Source: Fidelibacterota bacterium (GTDB taxonomy: Bacteria > Marinisomatota > Marinisomatia > Marinisomatales > UBA1611). Taken from it: a stretch of 6,358 bases of DNA. The notes under the pieces were generated by a model. That model worked only from the letters and a program-made list of their open reading frames with translations. It did no database searches and was not told the DNA's origin. Position numbers and translations under genes: made by a program. How positions within the stretch are numbered: position 1 is the stretch's first letter; every line of letters starts with the position of its first letter. Positions 1-5,984 of this stretch are shown here, one piece after another. The stretch spans positions 84,166 to 90,523 of the forward strand of contig PBAR01000006.1 of assembly GCA_002718285.1 (NCBI GenBank). The letters are read 5' to 3'.

Positions 1-645
1 GCGCATGAATGGTGGGGTAACAGTATAACAGCTTCTGATCCTGCTCATATGTGGATTCACGAAGGGATGGCGGTATATAGTGAAGCAGTTTTTATTGAAG
101 ATCAATTGGGATACAATGTCATGATTGATTTTTTAAAGAAAAGGCGCAAGTCAATAAAAAATGAGTTACCTATTGTTGGACCGGAGAATGAAAACTACTG
201 GGCATTCGGAGATTCTTATAATAAAGGATCCTGGATTATCCATACGCTACGTCATGTAATAGACAATGAGAATTTATGGTGGGATTTATTAAAGGACTTT
301 GCAGTTCAAAATGCGCGATCCAATGTAAACACTTCTGATTTCCATAAACATGTTGAAAAGATTACTGGTTTAGATTTGGATTATTATTTTGAACAGTATT
401 TTTATGATTATCGATTACCTGAGTTACAATATTACCATAAAGGGAATAAACTCTATTTTCGCTGGTATAATGTAAACCCCAAATTCAAAATGCCAGTTGA
501 TGTAAACATCAATGGTGTAGAAAATAGAATTTATCCTTCTACCAAAATTAAGGAAATTAAAATTCAGGAACTTTCTGTGATAATTTTTAGAGATTGGGAA
601 TATCTTATAGCCGTAAAAATTAACCCTGATTTGGCTGAAGGTTAG
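1..645 (+). CDS. M1 family zinc metallopeptidase (aminopeptidase), 5'-truncated by the window edge
   Basis: This is the C-terminal 214 codons of a zinc aminopeptidase of the M1 (gluzincin) family, open at base 1. M1 enzymes use HExxH-x18-E to bind zinc. The window begins inside that motif: codon 2 is the second zinc His (AHEWWGN), and exactly 18 residues later comes Glu at codon 21 (MWIHEG). Tyr at codon 73, in SYNKG, matches the Tyr that stabilises the transition state in this family. The helical domain follows, then a short beta-rich tail (about codons 128-210, with FKMPVDV) of the type found in Bacteroidota-style M1 peptidases. The first HE pair and the N-terminal beta domain lie upstream of the window, so export cannot be judged. 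The ATG at 49 is an internal Met, not a start. The stop is TAG. The family call is secure; the peptide substrate is not known. Confidence 0.94.
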   Translation, partial: AHEWWGNSITASDPAHMWIHEGMAVYSEAVFIEDQLGYNVMIDFLKKRRKSIKNELPIVGPENENYWAFGDSYNKGSWIIHTLRHVIDNENLWWDLLKDFAVQNARSNVNTSDFHKHVEKITGLDLDYYFEQYFYDYRLPELQYYHKGNKLYFRWYNVNPKFKMPVDVNINGVENRIYPSTKIKEIKIQELSVIIFRDWEYLIAVKINPDLAEG

Positions 646-690
646 ATATTTATCTAGAATTCTTTATAAAAATTTTCATTTATAAGCAAG

Positions 691-715
691 ATTCCGTTTG
701 ATTAGTAAATGGGAT
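691..715 (+). terminator. Possible weak hairpin at the end of the M1 gene
   Basis: On the + strand RNA, bases 691-699 can pair with 707-715 as a 9-bp stem containing two G-U pairs, with a 7-base loop. It lies 45 bases after the M1 stop codon and touches the stop codon of the convergent small gene. No U-tract follows, so it is at best an inefficient or factor-assisted terminator. On the minus strand the two G-U pairs become mismatches. Confidence 0.2.
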
Positions 716-924
716 TATTCCTTATAAAAGGTCAAGTAACTAATAAAAACAGCCTGATTAAGAAGAACAAACCCTACAATAATATCCTGAATCATCGAAT
801 TCCAGATAAATTTATTTCCTGGCCACTTAAATCCGCATATTAATCCATACATAAGGATTGCAAAAATAGGAAAATACTTGCTTGTGGTTTTATCCAGGTT
901 TTTTATTTTATCTATGATATTCAT
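715..924 (-). CDS. Small two-helix membrane protein, function unknown
   Basis: This encodes 69 residues on the minus strand with two hydrophobic segments, about residues 18-32 (around ILMYGLICGF) and 44-64 (around IIVGFVLL). They are joined by a short loop with WPGNKFIW. The N-terminus is short, polar and Lys-rich. I do not recognise the family. Start choice: an in-frame ATG at 936 exists, but its own bases overlap ATGAGG. That GAGG sits 6 bases before a second ATG at 924, so the second start (MNIIDK) has the good ribosome binding site and is preferred. The gene is convergent with the M1 gene and divergent from the broken lipoprotein gene. The compact layout, plausible Shine-Dalgarno and two clean helices argue that it is real. 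No function should be assigned. Confidence 0.6.
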   Translation of the reverse strand: MNIIDKIKNLDKTTSKYFPIFAILMYGLICGFKWPGNKFIWNSMIQDIIVGFVLLNQAVFISYLTFYKE

Positions 925-1069
925 CTTATACCTCATTTGACTTGCATAAAATTAAATATACGAAAAAAAAGAGACTAATTATCATATCATATAAAAGATA
1001 TTCCCGTGTTCAGCATATTTTTTATACGGTTATAAATAAGTAGATTTTTTTAACTAAAGGAGTTTTATA

Positions 1070-1471
1070 ATGATTAATAAACTATATCTTACTTTTGCAA
1101 TATTATTTTATTAAGGGTGTGTAAATAGTGTCGGAAAAGAAGGAAAAATTGTTTTCATAACTTTGGGTGATATGGATTATGTTTCAGAAGATTCTTTATA
1201 TGGGAATCAAGTTATAAAAGTTCCTGAGATTGACCAAAATGTAATGTGCAACGGTGGTGTTTTAGCATTTATAGAAAGAGCTGCGAGGTAAGACAAACCA
1301 CAAAGATAGAGCCAGTTGCCACAGTATACAGTAGCATTTAACTCTCCTTCATATGTGTATCTGAGCCATGGTTTAGGATTGGTAAGATTATCTTATCAAG
1401 CAGCAATAAATATTAAGGATGCAGTAGAATACACAAAAAATAAAAAACTGAAGTTGGTTATTTTTCAATAG
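1070..1471 (+). pseudogene. Broken lipoprotein gene with three in-frame nonsense codons
   Basis: A strong ribosome binding site, AAAGGAG at 1056-1062, lies 7 bases before ATG 1070. The frame encodes a lipoprotein-like signal (MINKLYLTFAILFY, stop, GC) and runs 133 codons to TAG 1469-1471. It is interrupted by TAA 1112-1114, TAA 1289-1291 and TAG 1307-1309. No frameshift is needed: protein-like sequence continues in the same frame after each stop. The first stop falls at the lipobox position just before Gly-Cys. The third precedes SQLP. From memory, small Bacteroidota lipoproteins carry a conserved Trp there (pattern D-x-G-x-V ... W-x-x-LP-x-Y), so TGG to TAG is likely. The segment ends in a beta-like KLKLVIF. 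Product function is unknown. Stop-codon recoding is unlikely because intact neighbours end in TAA and TAG. Confidence 0.72.
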
Positions 1472-1527
1472 AAAATATAATTATATAATTCAAACTCTTG
1501 ATTTTTACCCTTAAAATCATATTGAGT

Positions 1528-1535
1528 TATATTTG
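1528..1535 (+). promoter_or_regulatory. Candidate Bacteroidota-type -7 element
   Basis: TATATTTG fits the Bacteroidota -7 consensus TAnnTTTG and ends 24 bases before the ATG at 1560, giving a short leader that contains the ribosome binding site. A TTG at 1498-1500 could be the -33 element, but the 27-base spacing is longer than usual. Two TATAAT-like strings at 1476-1481 and 1484-1489 are equally possible as sigma-70 -10 boxes in such AT-rich DNA. Confidence 0.28.
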
Positions 1536-1559
1536 TAATAACTATAAAAGAGGATAATT

Positions 1560-2324
1560 ATGATAAAAATAATTCCAATACTTCTGGCGTTTATAGTGGG
1601 GTGTGGTAATGTAGTCGATTCTGTAATTCAATCAAGATTGCAAGCTATTGCTGATGCTTATGTAAACGAGGATGTTGAATATCTGGTGAATAATGTTACG
1701 GAAAATTTTGTACGTCATATACCAAATGATATAGATATCAATGGGAAAAATGAATATAGAGAATATTTAACGGATTTTTTTAAATCAAATGATAATATTA
1801 TAATTGAAATGCTGGATTTTGTCGCCAGTGGTGATAAGGCTGCTGTAAGGTGGAAATACACATCTGATGCAGTTGCTAAATCAAAGTATTCTGATATAGA
1901 TCTATCTGGTAGTAAAATAGTATTATATGGAATGGATATGTTTTATCTATCGGGAACAAAAACTGAAGAAGATTTCGCATCATGGGATAATCTGAAAATG
2001 GCCCAAGGTGCTGGCTATAATTTAATAAAAGAAGGTCTTCATTATAGGATTACATCCTATAATTTTGACCCGGAAAAATTTGATGATATGATTGCCTATG
2101 CTAATGGAATGAAAGATGAAGTACAAAATATAGATGGTCTTAGCTTTGCTCATGTATGTAAAACTGGTAAAAATAGTGCAACTATAATTGCTCAATATAG
2201 TGATGAAGAATCAATGGTTAATGCTACACCAAAATTTCGTGAAATCATGGCGGGAATGAGACAATTTTTTACTTCAGCTCCAAATCCTGTTGGTGCTGAA
2301 GTTATCTGGAAAAGTAATAGCTAA
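1560..2324 (+). CDS. Lipoprotein with SnoaL/NTF2-like domain and ferredoxin-like (ABM-type) C-terminal domain
   Basis: This is a 254-residue predicted lipoprotein. A hydrophobic signal ends in IVGC, so Cys15 would be lipidated and the protein anchored in the envelope. Residues about 22-155 look like a SnoaL-like (NTF2-fold) domain: an early helix (AIADAYVNEDVEYLV), a central ASGDKAAVRWKY strand pair, and the SWDNLKMAQGAGY ending that resembles the W-D-x-L-x-x-QLG tail of SnoaL-type proteins. Residues about 165-252 resemble an antibiotic-monooxygenase-like dimeric ferredoxin fold (FDPEKFDDMI, IDGLSFAHV, TIIAQYSDEESM). The NTF2 pocket often binds small hydrophobic ligands, but no catalytic residues can be assigned. 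The ATG is preceded by AGAGGA at 5-base spacing. It stands alone after the broken lipoprotein gene. Domain calls are from pattern only. Confidence 0.82.
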   Translation: MIKIIPILLAFIVGCGNVVDSVIQSRLQAIADAYVNEDVEYLVNNVTENFVRHIPNDIDINGKNEYREYLTDFFKSNDNIIIEMLDFVASGDKAAVRWKYTSDAVAKSKYSDIDLSGSKIVLYGMDMFYLSGTKTEEDFASWDNLKMAQGAGYNLIKEGLHYRITSYNFDPEKFDDMIAYANGMKDEVQNIDGLSFAHVCKTGKNSATIIAQYSDEESMVNATPKFREIMAGMRQFFTSAPNPVGAEVIWKSNS

Positions 2325-2349
2325 TTATAAATTTCTTTGATTAATGAAT

Positions 2350-2370
2350 AATAGCAGTTACTATTTTTAT
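2350..2370 (+). terminator. Weak AT-rich hairpin followed by T-run
   Basis: AATAG at 2350-2354 pairs with CTATT at 2361-2365 over a 6-base loop and runs straight into TTTAT. It follows the SnoaL-type lipoprotein gene. The 5-bp stem has a single G-C pair, so it is a poor intrinsic terminator and may be chance in this AT-rich gap. Confidence 0.18.
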
Positions 2371-2386
2371 AAAGACTGTATCTTAG

Positions 2387-2839
2387 ATGATAATAAATAA
2401 AACAAAAAGAGTATTTATTATTCTATCTATAGGTATATGCAATTTATCAGTTTGCCAGATCTCAGAAAAAGTAATTTTACAAAACGGTAAGATTCTACAA
2501 TTAAATGTTGATGGCACATTTAATGAATTGAATAATAATACGATTTCATTAAAAAACACTCATCATCAACTAGTGAAATGGCTTAAGGGCAAGTCTATTG
2601 CTGAGGTAAGAGAAATGTTAAAGATTGATCCATGGAACTCTAATAATTATTCAACAATATTAACTCAAAATAGAAAATTTCATTATCCTTATGGAGTATC
2701 AAAATCCCGTGCAAAAGGGTCATTTCTTTTTTACCGCGATTTTTCACAGATTCTTTGGAACCCCGTCTTTAAACGATATGAAAACTTTTATGTTTATTTT
2801 TATAGGGGAAAATTTTTCTCAATCGTAACGAGTCCATAG
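2387..2839 (+). CDS. Exported protein of unknown function
   Basis: This is a 150-residue protein with a basic N-terminus, a hydrophobic segment at about 9-22, and likely signal peptidase I cleavage after SVC, leaving Gln24 first. Cys23 sits in LSVC, a poor lipobox (Val at -1), so lipidation is less likely. The mature protein starts with a beta pattern, VILQNGKILQLNVDGTF, like the 'DG-x-x-x-x-L-x-x-DGT' motif of several small periplasmic proteins. Then comes LKGKSIAEVREML (67-79), which resembles the helix of BamE/SmpA-like folds, followed by an aromatic-rich C-terminus (FYVYFYRGKFFSIV). No catalytic residues are evident. The ATG has no clear Shine-Dalgarno. Family assignment is not possible by eye; a BamE-like two-layer fold is a guess. 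Confidence 0.75.
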   Translation: MIINKTKRVFIILSIGICNLSVCQISEKVILQNGKILQLNVDGTFNELNNNTISLKNTHHQLVKWLKGKSIAEVREMLKIDPWNSNNYSTILTQNRKFHYPYGVSKSRAKGSFLFYRDFSQILWNPVFKRYENFYVYFYRGKFFSIVTSP

Positions 2840-2855
2840 AAATCATTACTATTTT

Positions 2856-3377
2856 TTGATTATAATCTTGAAAACCAAGCGAATTTTTCTCGGAAAATTC
2901 GCAACTGATGATGTTGATTTATTGTTTCAATTAAACAACGACATCGAAGTAATGAAATATATAACCCCTGGGATGAAAATGAACCTTAGTGAAGTAAAAA
3001 ATAAATCTATGCCAAGGATTCTGAAATCATACAATCATGGAGCAGAATTTGGTATTTGGCCAGCATATTTGATTGAAACAAATGATTATATTGGATGGTT
3101 TCAATATGAACCTGATTATGAAATAGTCAATGCGGTTGAAATAGGGTGGCGAATTAAAAGACAGTATTGGGGAAACGGTTATGCAACTGAGGTAGCAAAA
3201 GTATTGGTTAAAAGGGGATTAGATATGGGTAAATCTATTGTTGCGCGTGCTATGATTGATAATAAAGCTTCTATAAAAGTTATGAAAAATGCAGGGTTGA
3301 AGTTTGCCGATGAATTTTGGGGTGATTATGAACCTCATTCTGGGAAACCTGATGTTCGTTATGAATTATCATCATAG
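2856..3377 (+). CDS. GNAT family N-acetyltransferase (RimJ/RimL-like), start codon uncertain
   Basis: This is a cytoplasmic acetyl-CoA-dependent N-acetyltransferase of the Acetyltransf_3 / RimJ-RimL type, about 170 residues. Numbered from TTG 2856, motif A is visible as VEIGWRI (94-100) followed by QYWGNGYATE (103-112), the acetyl-CoA pyrophosphate loop. Motif B is DNKASIKVMKNAGLKF (135-150), with the N-x-x-S helix and the NAGLKF strand. The substrate (protein N-terminus, amino acid, drug) cannot be told. The start is abnormal: there is no in-frame ATG between the upstream stop (TAA 2826) and the conserved core, and no Shine-Dalgarno. TTG 2856 or TTG 2868 are the only standard options. The family N-terminus (M-x-LKTKRI) would place the start at ATA 2862. 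The rest of the frame is intact, so it is either translated from an unusual start or has recently lost its ATG. Confidence 0.87.
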   Translation: MIIILKTKRIFLGKFATDDVDLLFQLNNDIEVMKYITPGMKMNLSEVKNKSMPRILKSYNHGAEFGIWPAYLIETNDYIGWFQYEPDYEIVNAVEIGWRIKRQYWGNGYATEVAKVLVKRGLDMGKSIVARAMIDNKASIKVMKNAGLKFADEFWGDYEPHSGKPDVRYELSS

Positions 3378-3391
3378 TTATTTTATAAATA

Positions 3392-4147
3392 GTGTACAAC
3401 GGGTATTTTAATATAATCTTTCAAGCTTTATTTATATTTAATATACATTTTAGATATCATATTTATTTTTTATCGATAATAATCCTATATTCTTTCTCTT
3501 TTGGTCAAGGTGATCCTGATCCTGAAAGATTTAATAAAAATCCAAGAGGGAATGCTGTATATATTGATTTATTTGAATATTGGGATTATAAAAACTCTTT
3601 TCCTGATAACGCAGTACTCTTTATAGGAAGTTCTAGTATTAGAAAATGGTCTACATCTAATTATTTTACTTTTACACCTGTTATTAATCGCGGTTTTGGA
3701 GGTTCACACATTTCGGATATTATTTATTTTATTGATAAAACCGTATTAAAATATAAACCTAAGGTTGTTGTCCTGTATGCAGGAGATAATGATGTAGCTA
3801 GTGGTAAGAGTGCTGTCGATGTTTTCTATGATTATAAGGATTTTGTATCAAAGATCCATAATACTATTCCAGAAACCCATATAATATTTCTACCAATTAA
3901 GCCCAGTCCTAAACGATGGTCATTTTGGCCAATTATGAGTGAAACAAATTCATTGATCAAAGAATATAATAGTCAAAATCTTAATCTCCATTATCTTGAT
4001 ACAGCTACACCAATGTTAAACAAGTTAGGTCAACCCAAACCATCCCTTTTTATATCTGACAGTTTGCATCTTAGTAAAGCGGGATATGATTTATGGAGTA
4101 AGACTCTTGAACCAATTTTAAATAAGATTTTAAATAATACAGATTAG
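3392..4147 (+). CDS. Secreted SGNH/GDSL-type hydrolase, start codon uncertain
   Basis: This is an SGNH-fold esterase/lipase-like hydrolase. From GTG 3392 the blocks are: I, LFIGSSSI (76-83), where Ser81 aligns with the nucleophile of GDS; II, INRGFGGSHISD (98-109); III, YAGDNDV (129-135), with the oxyanion Asn; V, DSLHLSKAGY (223-232), giving the catalytic Asp and His. The order and spacing match bacterial GDSL-like hydrolases of about 230-250 residues. The substrate could be an ester or an acetylated glycan. The signal peptide ends at SFSFG, with Gln39 first in the mature protein. GTG 3392 makes an unusually long leader and has no ribosome binding site. A start at ATA 3443 would give a normal signal of about 21 residues (HFRYHIYFLS...). 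No ATG is available upstream. It follows the acetyltransferase gene by 14 bases. Confidence 0.9.
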   Translation: MYNGYFNIIFQALFIFNIHFRYHIYFLSIIILYSFSFGQGDPDPERFNKNPRGNAVYIDLFEYWDYKNSFPDNAVLFIGSSSIRKWSTSNYFTFTPVINRGFGGSHISDIIYFIDKTVLKYKPKVVVLYAGDNDVASGKSAVDVFYDYKDFVSKIHNTIPETHIIFLPIKPSPKRWSFWPIMSETNSLIKEYNSQNLNLHYLDTATPMLNKLGQPKPSLFISDSLHLSKAGYDLWSKTLEPILNKILNNTD

Positions 4148-4193
4148 GACATAAAATCCTGGTCAATAAAAATAATCAAATAAGGAATTATTA

Positions 4194-4631
4194 TTGAATA
4201 GATTAGGCTATATTACAACAATTGGATATCTTTTCTTATTCTCATGCGCTGGAACAATATTTAATCCATATTTGAAAGATATATATGGTATTAAAAAACA
4301 TATAAGGAATGATGTTGTCATATTAATTGACGTTAGAAAATTACCAGAAAATGAAAATACATTTGAATTTAAATTTTATGAACCTTTAACTGCTGTTGAT
4401 CCTGTTAGAAAGCGAAAGAGGGAGCGTACGATTACATCATATTATAATGATTTTAGCTTTCGAGAAGGTCTTGGTACTAAGTTTCAGAGAATTCGGGCAA
4501 AAAAAAATACTGATAATTCTACAATCTATTATAATCTAGTAACATATATAGATTCATCTAATGTAGATTATAATAAAAATATTGAGCCTGGACTTATTCC
4601 TTTTGAAATTTTAGTAAAACCAGATATTTAA
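4194..4631 (+). CDS. Small lipoprotein of unknown function (TTG start)
   Basis: This is a 145-residue predicted lipoprotein. The signal MNRLGYITTIGYLFLFSC ends in lipobox LFSC, so Cys18 would be lipidated. The TTG start is well supported by AAGGA at 4182-4186, 7 bases upstream, and by the signal peptide beginning directly there. The mature part is beta-rich: VVILIDVR (41-48), then FEFKFYEPL (57-65). A striking basic cluster, RKRKRER (72-78), follows, then an aromatic stretch (SYYNDFSF) and a C-terminal strand (LIPFEILVKPDI). I do not recognise the family. The basic cluster could contact phospholipid, lipopolysaccharide or nucleic acid, but that is speculation. It is separated from the SGNH gene by 46 bases and followed by a long AT-rich gap. 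Confidence 0.75.
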   Translation: MNRLGYITTIGYLFLFSCAGTIFNPYLKDIYGIKKHIRNDVVILIDVRKLPENENTFEFKFYEPLTAVDPVRKRKRERTITSYYNDFSFREGLGTKFQRIRAKKNTDNSTIYYNLVTYIDSSNVDYNKNIEPGLIPFEILVKPDI

Positions 4632-4635
4632 TAAC

Positions 4636-4670
4636 CAGTATTTATGGTCAGTTATACATAAAAAATACTG
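4636..4670 (+). terminator. Perfect 8-bp inverted repeat after the lipoprotein gene
   Basis: CAGTATTT at 4636-4643 and AAATACTG at 4663-4670 are exact reverse complements around a 19-base loop, starting 5 bases after the stop codon at 4631. The position fits a transcription end or an mRNA-stabilising stem. No T-run follows on the + strand, so intrinsic termination is doubtful. Confidence 0.3.
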
Positions 4671-4812
4671 CTAAATATACTTTATAATATTGTTAATATT
4701 AAATTTATAAAATATAAATATAATATCACATCTAAATTAATACTCCAATCTTGAATAAATATTATTATAAAATATTGAATTAAGTCTATATTTATATAAA
4801 ACAAGATGATAG

Positions 4813-4950
4813 GGAACATATAATTATCAGGTTTCATATTATTCAATTAAACTTGGCTATGACACTAGTAATTTATCCATTTTTATAAAAAATATATATG
4901 GATAGCATGGTTCTTTGATCGATGAATATCGATTAGATTCAAGTATGTAA
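4813..4950 (+). pseudogene. Possible degraded gene remnant before the repeat-protein gene
   Basis: One frame reads 45 codons of protein-like sequence broken once by TAG 4903-4905, ending at TAA 4948-4950. It includes SIKLGYDTSNLSIFIKNIYG before the stop and HGSLIDEYRLDSSM after it. Composition is balanced and alternating, unlike the pure A/T DNA upstream. There is no start codon or ribosome binding site, and the frame is closed upstream by TGA TAG (4807-4812). It could be the tail of a lost exported protein gene, or chance. No family is recognised. Confidence 0.2.
4914..4937 (+). promoter_or_regulatory. 10-bp hairpin in the leader of the 4963 gene
   Basis: Two copies of the palindrome ATCGAT (4918-4923, 4928-4933) flank GAAT. 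The stem extends outward through G-U, U-A, U-G and U-A pairs to 10 bp with a 4-base loop. It ends 11 bases before the AAAGGGAG ribosome binding site. As RNA it could modulate translation or stability; as DNA, the paired palindromes could be an operator. Whether it is transcribed is unknown. Confidence 0.35.
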
Positions 4951-4962
4951 AGGGAGTATCTT

Positions 4963-5691
4963 ATGAAAGAATACGGAATTGGTCTACTTACAGGTGTTTT
5001 GTTATGTATCAGCTGTATATTATTTATTTCTGCTCAGAGAAGTTTTCAACGATTATCTCTAGGAGAATTATCCGTCAATAAATTATCTGTTATAAATGAA
5101 AAAGGTGAAATCCTGTGTAAAATTAGTGGGAAAGATTCTGGTATATTCACTCTATTTAAAGAAAATGAACCATTTGCTATATTGGATGCGGAAGGAGGAC
5201 AATCCGCTTCACTAAGTCTTTATAATACAGATAAAAATCACGGTATTCAAAGTAGGATATCAGATGGTAAGTTCCAATCTTTTCATAGTAATGGCAAAGA
5301 AGCCGTTATGTTTGGCCTTGATGAGACTGTTTCAGGAAATGGAAAACTATCTATTCGTGATCCAAATGACTCTTTAAAATGCTTAATTACATCCGATGGA
5401 CATTTTGCTATGTTTCACAGTAATGATTCAGGACATTTTTCCAGTCGAATTAGTGGAAAAGGTACGGCGAAGTTTATGAATTCTGTTGATAGTAGCGGTA
5501 TTTTTATTGGTTTTAATAAAAATGGAACGGGTGGGTTGGCTCAATTTAGAAATAATTATGGAAAAACAATAAGTACAATAGGCACCAATAGAGAAAGGGA
5601 TGGATATTTAATTATTAATGATAGATATGGAAATATAGGGAAGGAGCTGAATGGGAAACTTCAAAATAAAGCCAATAACGAAGTACAATAA
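4963..5691 (+). CDS. Secreted repeat protein with short glycine/aspartate beta repeats, function unknown
   Basis: This is a 242-residue exported protein. The signal segment at residues 5-24 ends in FISA, with Gln25 first in the mature chain; alternatively the segment could remain as an N-terminal anchor. The rest is a string of short beta repeats, each with a hydrophobic strand, a turn of the 'DG' or 'NG' type, and another strand. The clearest pair is SRISDGKFQSFHSNGKEA (97-114) and SRISGKGTAKFMNSVDSS (161-178). SDGHFAMFHSND (144-155) is another copy. Such 'x-x-D-x-x-G-x-x-x-x-x-I' repeats suggest a beta-solenoid or fibre-like fold, resembling repeat proteins known from several phyla and some tail fibres. 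No catalytic residues are seen. Translation starts at ATG after AAAGGGAG (4949-4956) at 6-base spacing. The stop overlaps the start of the next gene. Confidence 0.78.
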   Translation: MKEYGIGLLTGVLLCISCILFISAQRSFQRLSLGELSVNKLSVINEKGEILCKISGKDSGIFTLFKENEPFAILDAEGGQSASLSLYNTDKNHGIQSRISDGKFQSFHSNGKEAVMFGLDETVSGNGKLSIRDPNDSLKCLITSDGHFAMFHSNDSGHFSSRISGKGTAKFMNSVDSSGIFIGFNKNGTGGLAQFRNNYGKTISTIGTNRERDGYLIINDRYGNIGKELNGKLQNKANNEVQ

Positions 5692-5909
5692 TGATGAATA
5701 TTGAAGTTTTGTTTTGGTATTTATTTTTGATTGATAGTTTGATCTATAATGGAATCGCATGGTTTTATAGAGACTGGTATGAAAATAGGTATCCAGAAAT
5801 ATCTAATATTCTTCCAATGAATAGAGTATATGGCATATTATATATTGGATTAATGACCTGGATAGGTAATAATTTAATGCGACTTGGAATTTTGCTAAAT
5901 CCTGTTTAA
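5691..5909 (+). CDS. Small two-helix membrane protein coupled to the repeat protein
   Basis: This is a 72-residue protein with two hydrophobic segments, about 5-25 (VLFWYLFLIDSLIYNGIAWF) and 47-66 (around YGILYIGLMTWIG). They are joined by a charged, aromatic loop (YRDWYENRYPE). The loop's side of the membrane cannot be set by eye. Its ATG overlaps the TAA of the repeat-protein gene by one base (TAATG), and a second ATG follows at 5694. Translational coupling is likely because no good ribosome binding site is visible. The arrangement suggests the two products are made together, perhaps the membrane protein supporting export or anchoring of the repeat protein; that is inference. The family is not recognised. 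Confidence 0.72.
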   Translation: MMNIEVLFWYLFLIDSLIYNGIAWFYRDWYENRYPEISNILPMNRVYGILYIGLMTWIGNNLMRLGILLNPV

Positions 5910-5947
5910 AAAAATAATCAAGAAATAAAAACTATCTGAATATATTT

Positions 5948-5978
5948 TAGTTCTTATAGGAAGGACTATATAAATTTG
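5948..5978 (+). promoter_or_regulatory. Hairpin and candidate TAnnTTTG element before the 5985 gene
   Basis: TAGTTC (5948-5953) pairs with GGACTA (5963-5968) in a 6-bp stem with one G-U, over a loop containing AGGAA. Just after it, TAAATTTG (5971-5978) fits the Bacteroidota -7 consensus TAnnTTTG. If that is used, transcription would begin at or beside the start codon, giving a leaderless or nearly leaderless mRNA. No convincing -33 TTG is seen. Both may be chance. Confidence 0.22.
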
Positions 5979-5984
5979 AGTTAG

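Larger units (their letters stand above)
4632..4962. other. 331-base AT-rich gap without an intact gene
   Basis: No intact gene is visible on either strand. The first half (to about 4800) is almost purely A and T with many TATAAT- and AATATT-like strings, so promoter calls by eye are unreliable here. The second half has more mixed composition. It holds a possible gene remnant (4813-4950), an imperfect inverted repeat TATCCAT/ATGGATA (4874-4880 with 4898-4904), a strong short hairpin (4914-4937), and the ribosome binding site of the next gene. Confidence 0.6.

Noticed and set aside
925..936. Start of the small minus-strand gene at ATG 936
   Set aside because: This ATG overlaps the GAGG that serves the ATG at 924 and has no ribosome binding site of its own, so the shorter form is preferred.
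1021..1029. Inverted repeat CCGTGT / ATACGG (1004-1009 with 1024-1029) before the pseudogene
   Set aside because: A six-pair stem with one G-U and a long A/T loop is expected by chance here. It is not near a stop codon or the ribosome binding site.
1112..1309. Reading TAA/TAG in the 1070 frame as recoded sense codons
   Set aside because: Intact neighbours end at TAA and TAG with normal product lengths, and both codons would have to be recoded. Pseudogene decay is simpler.
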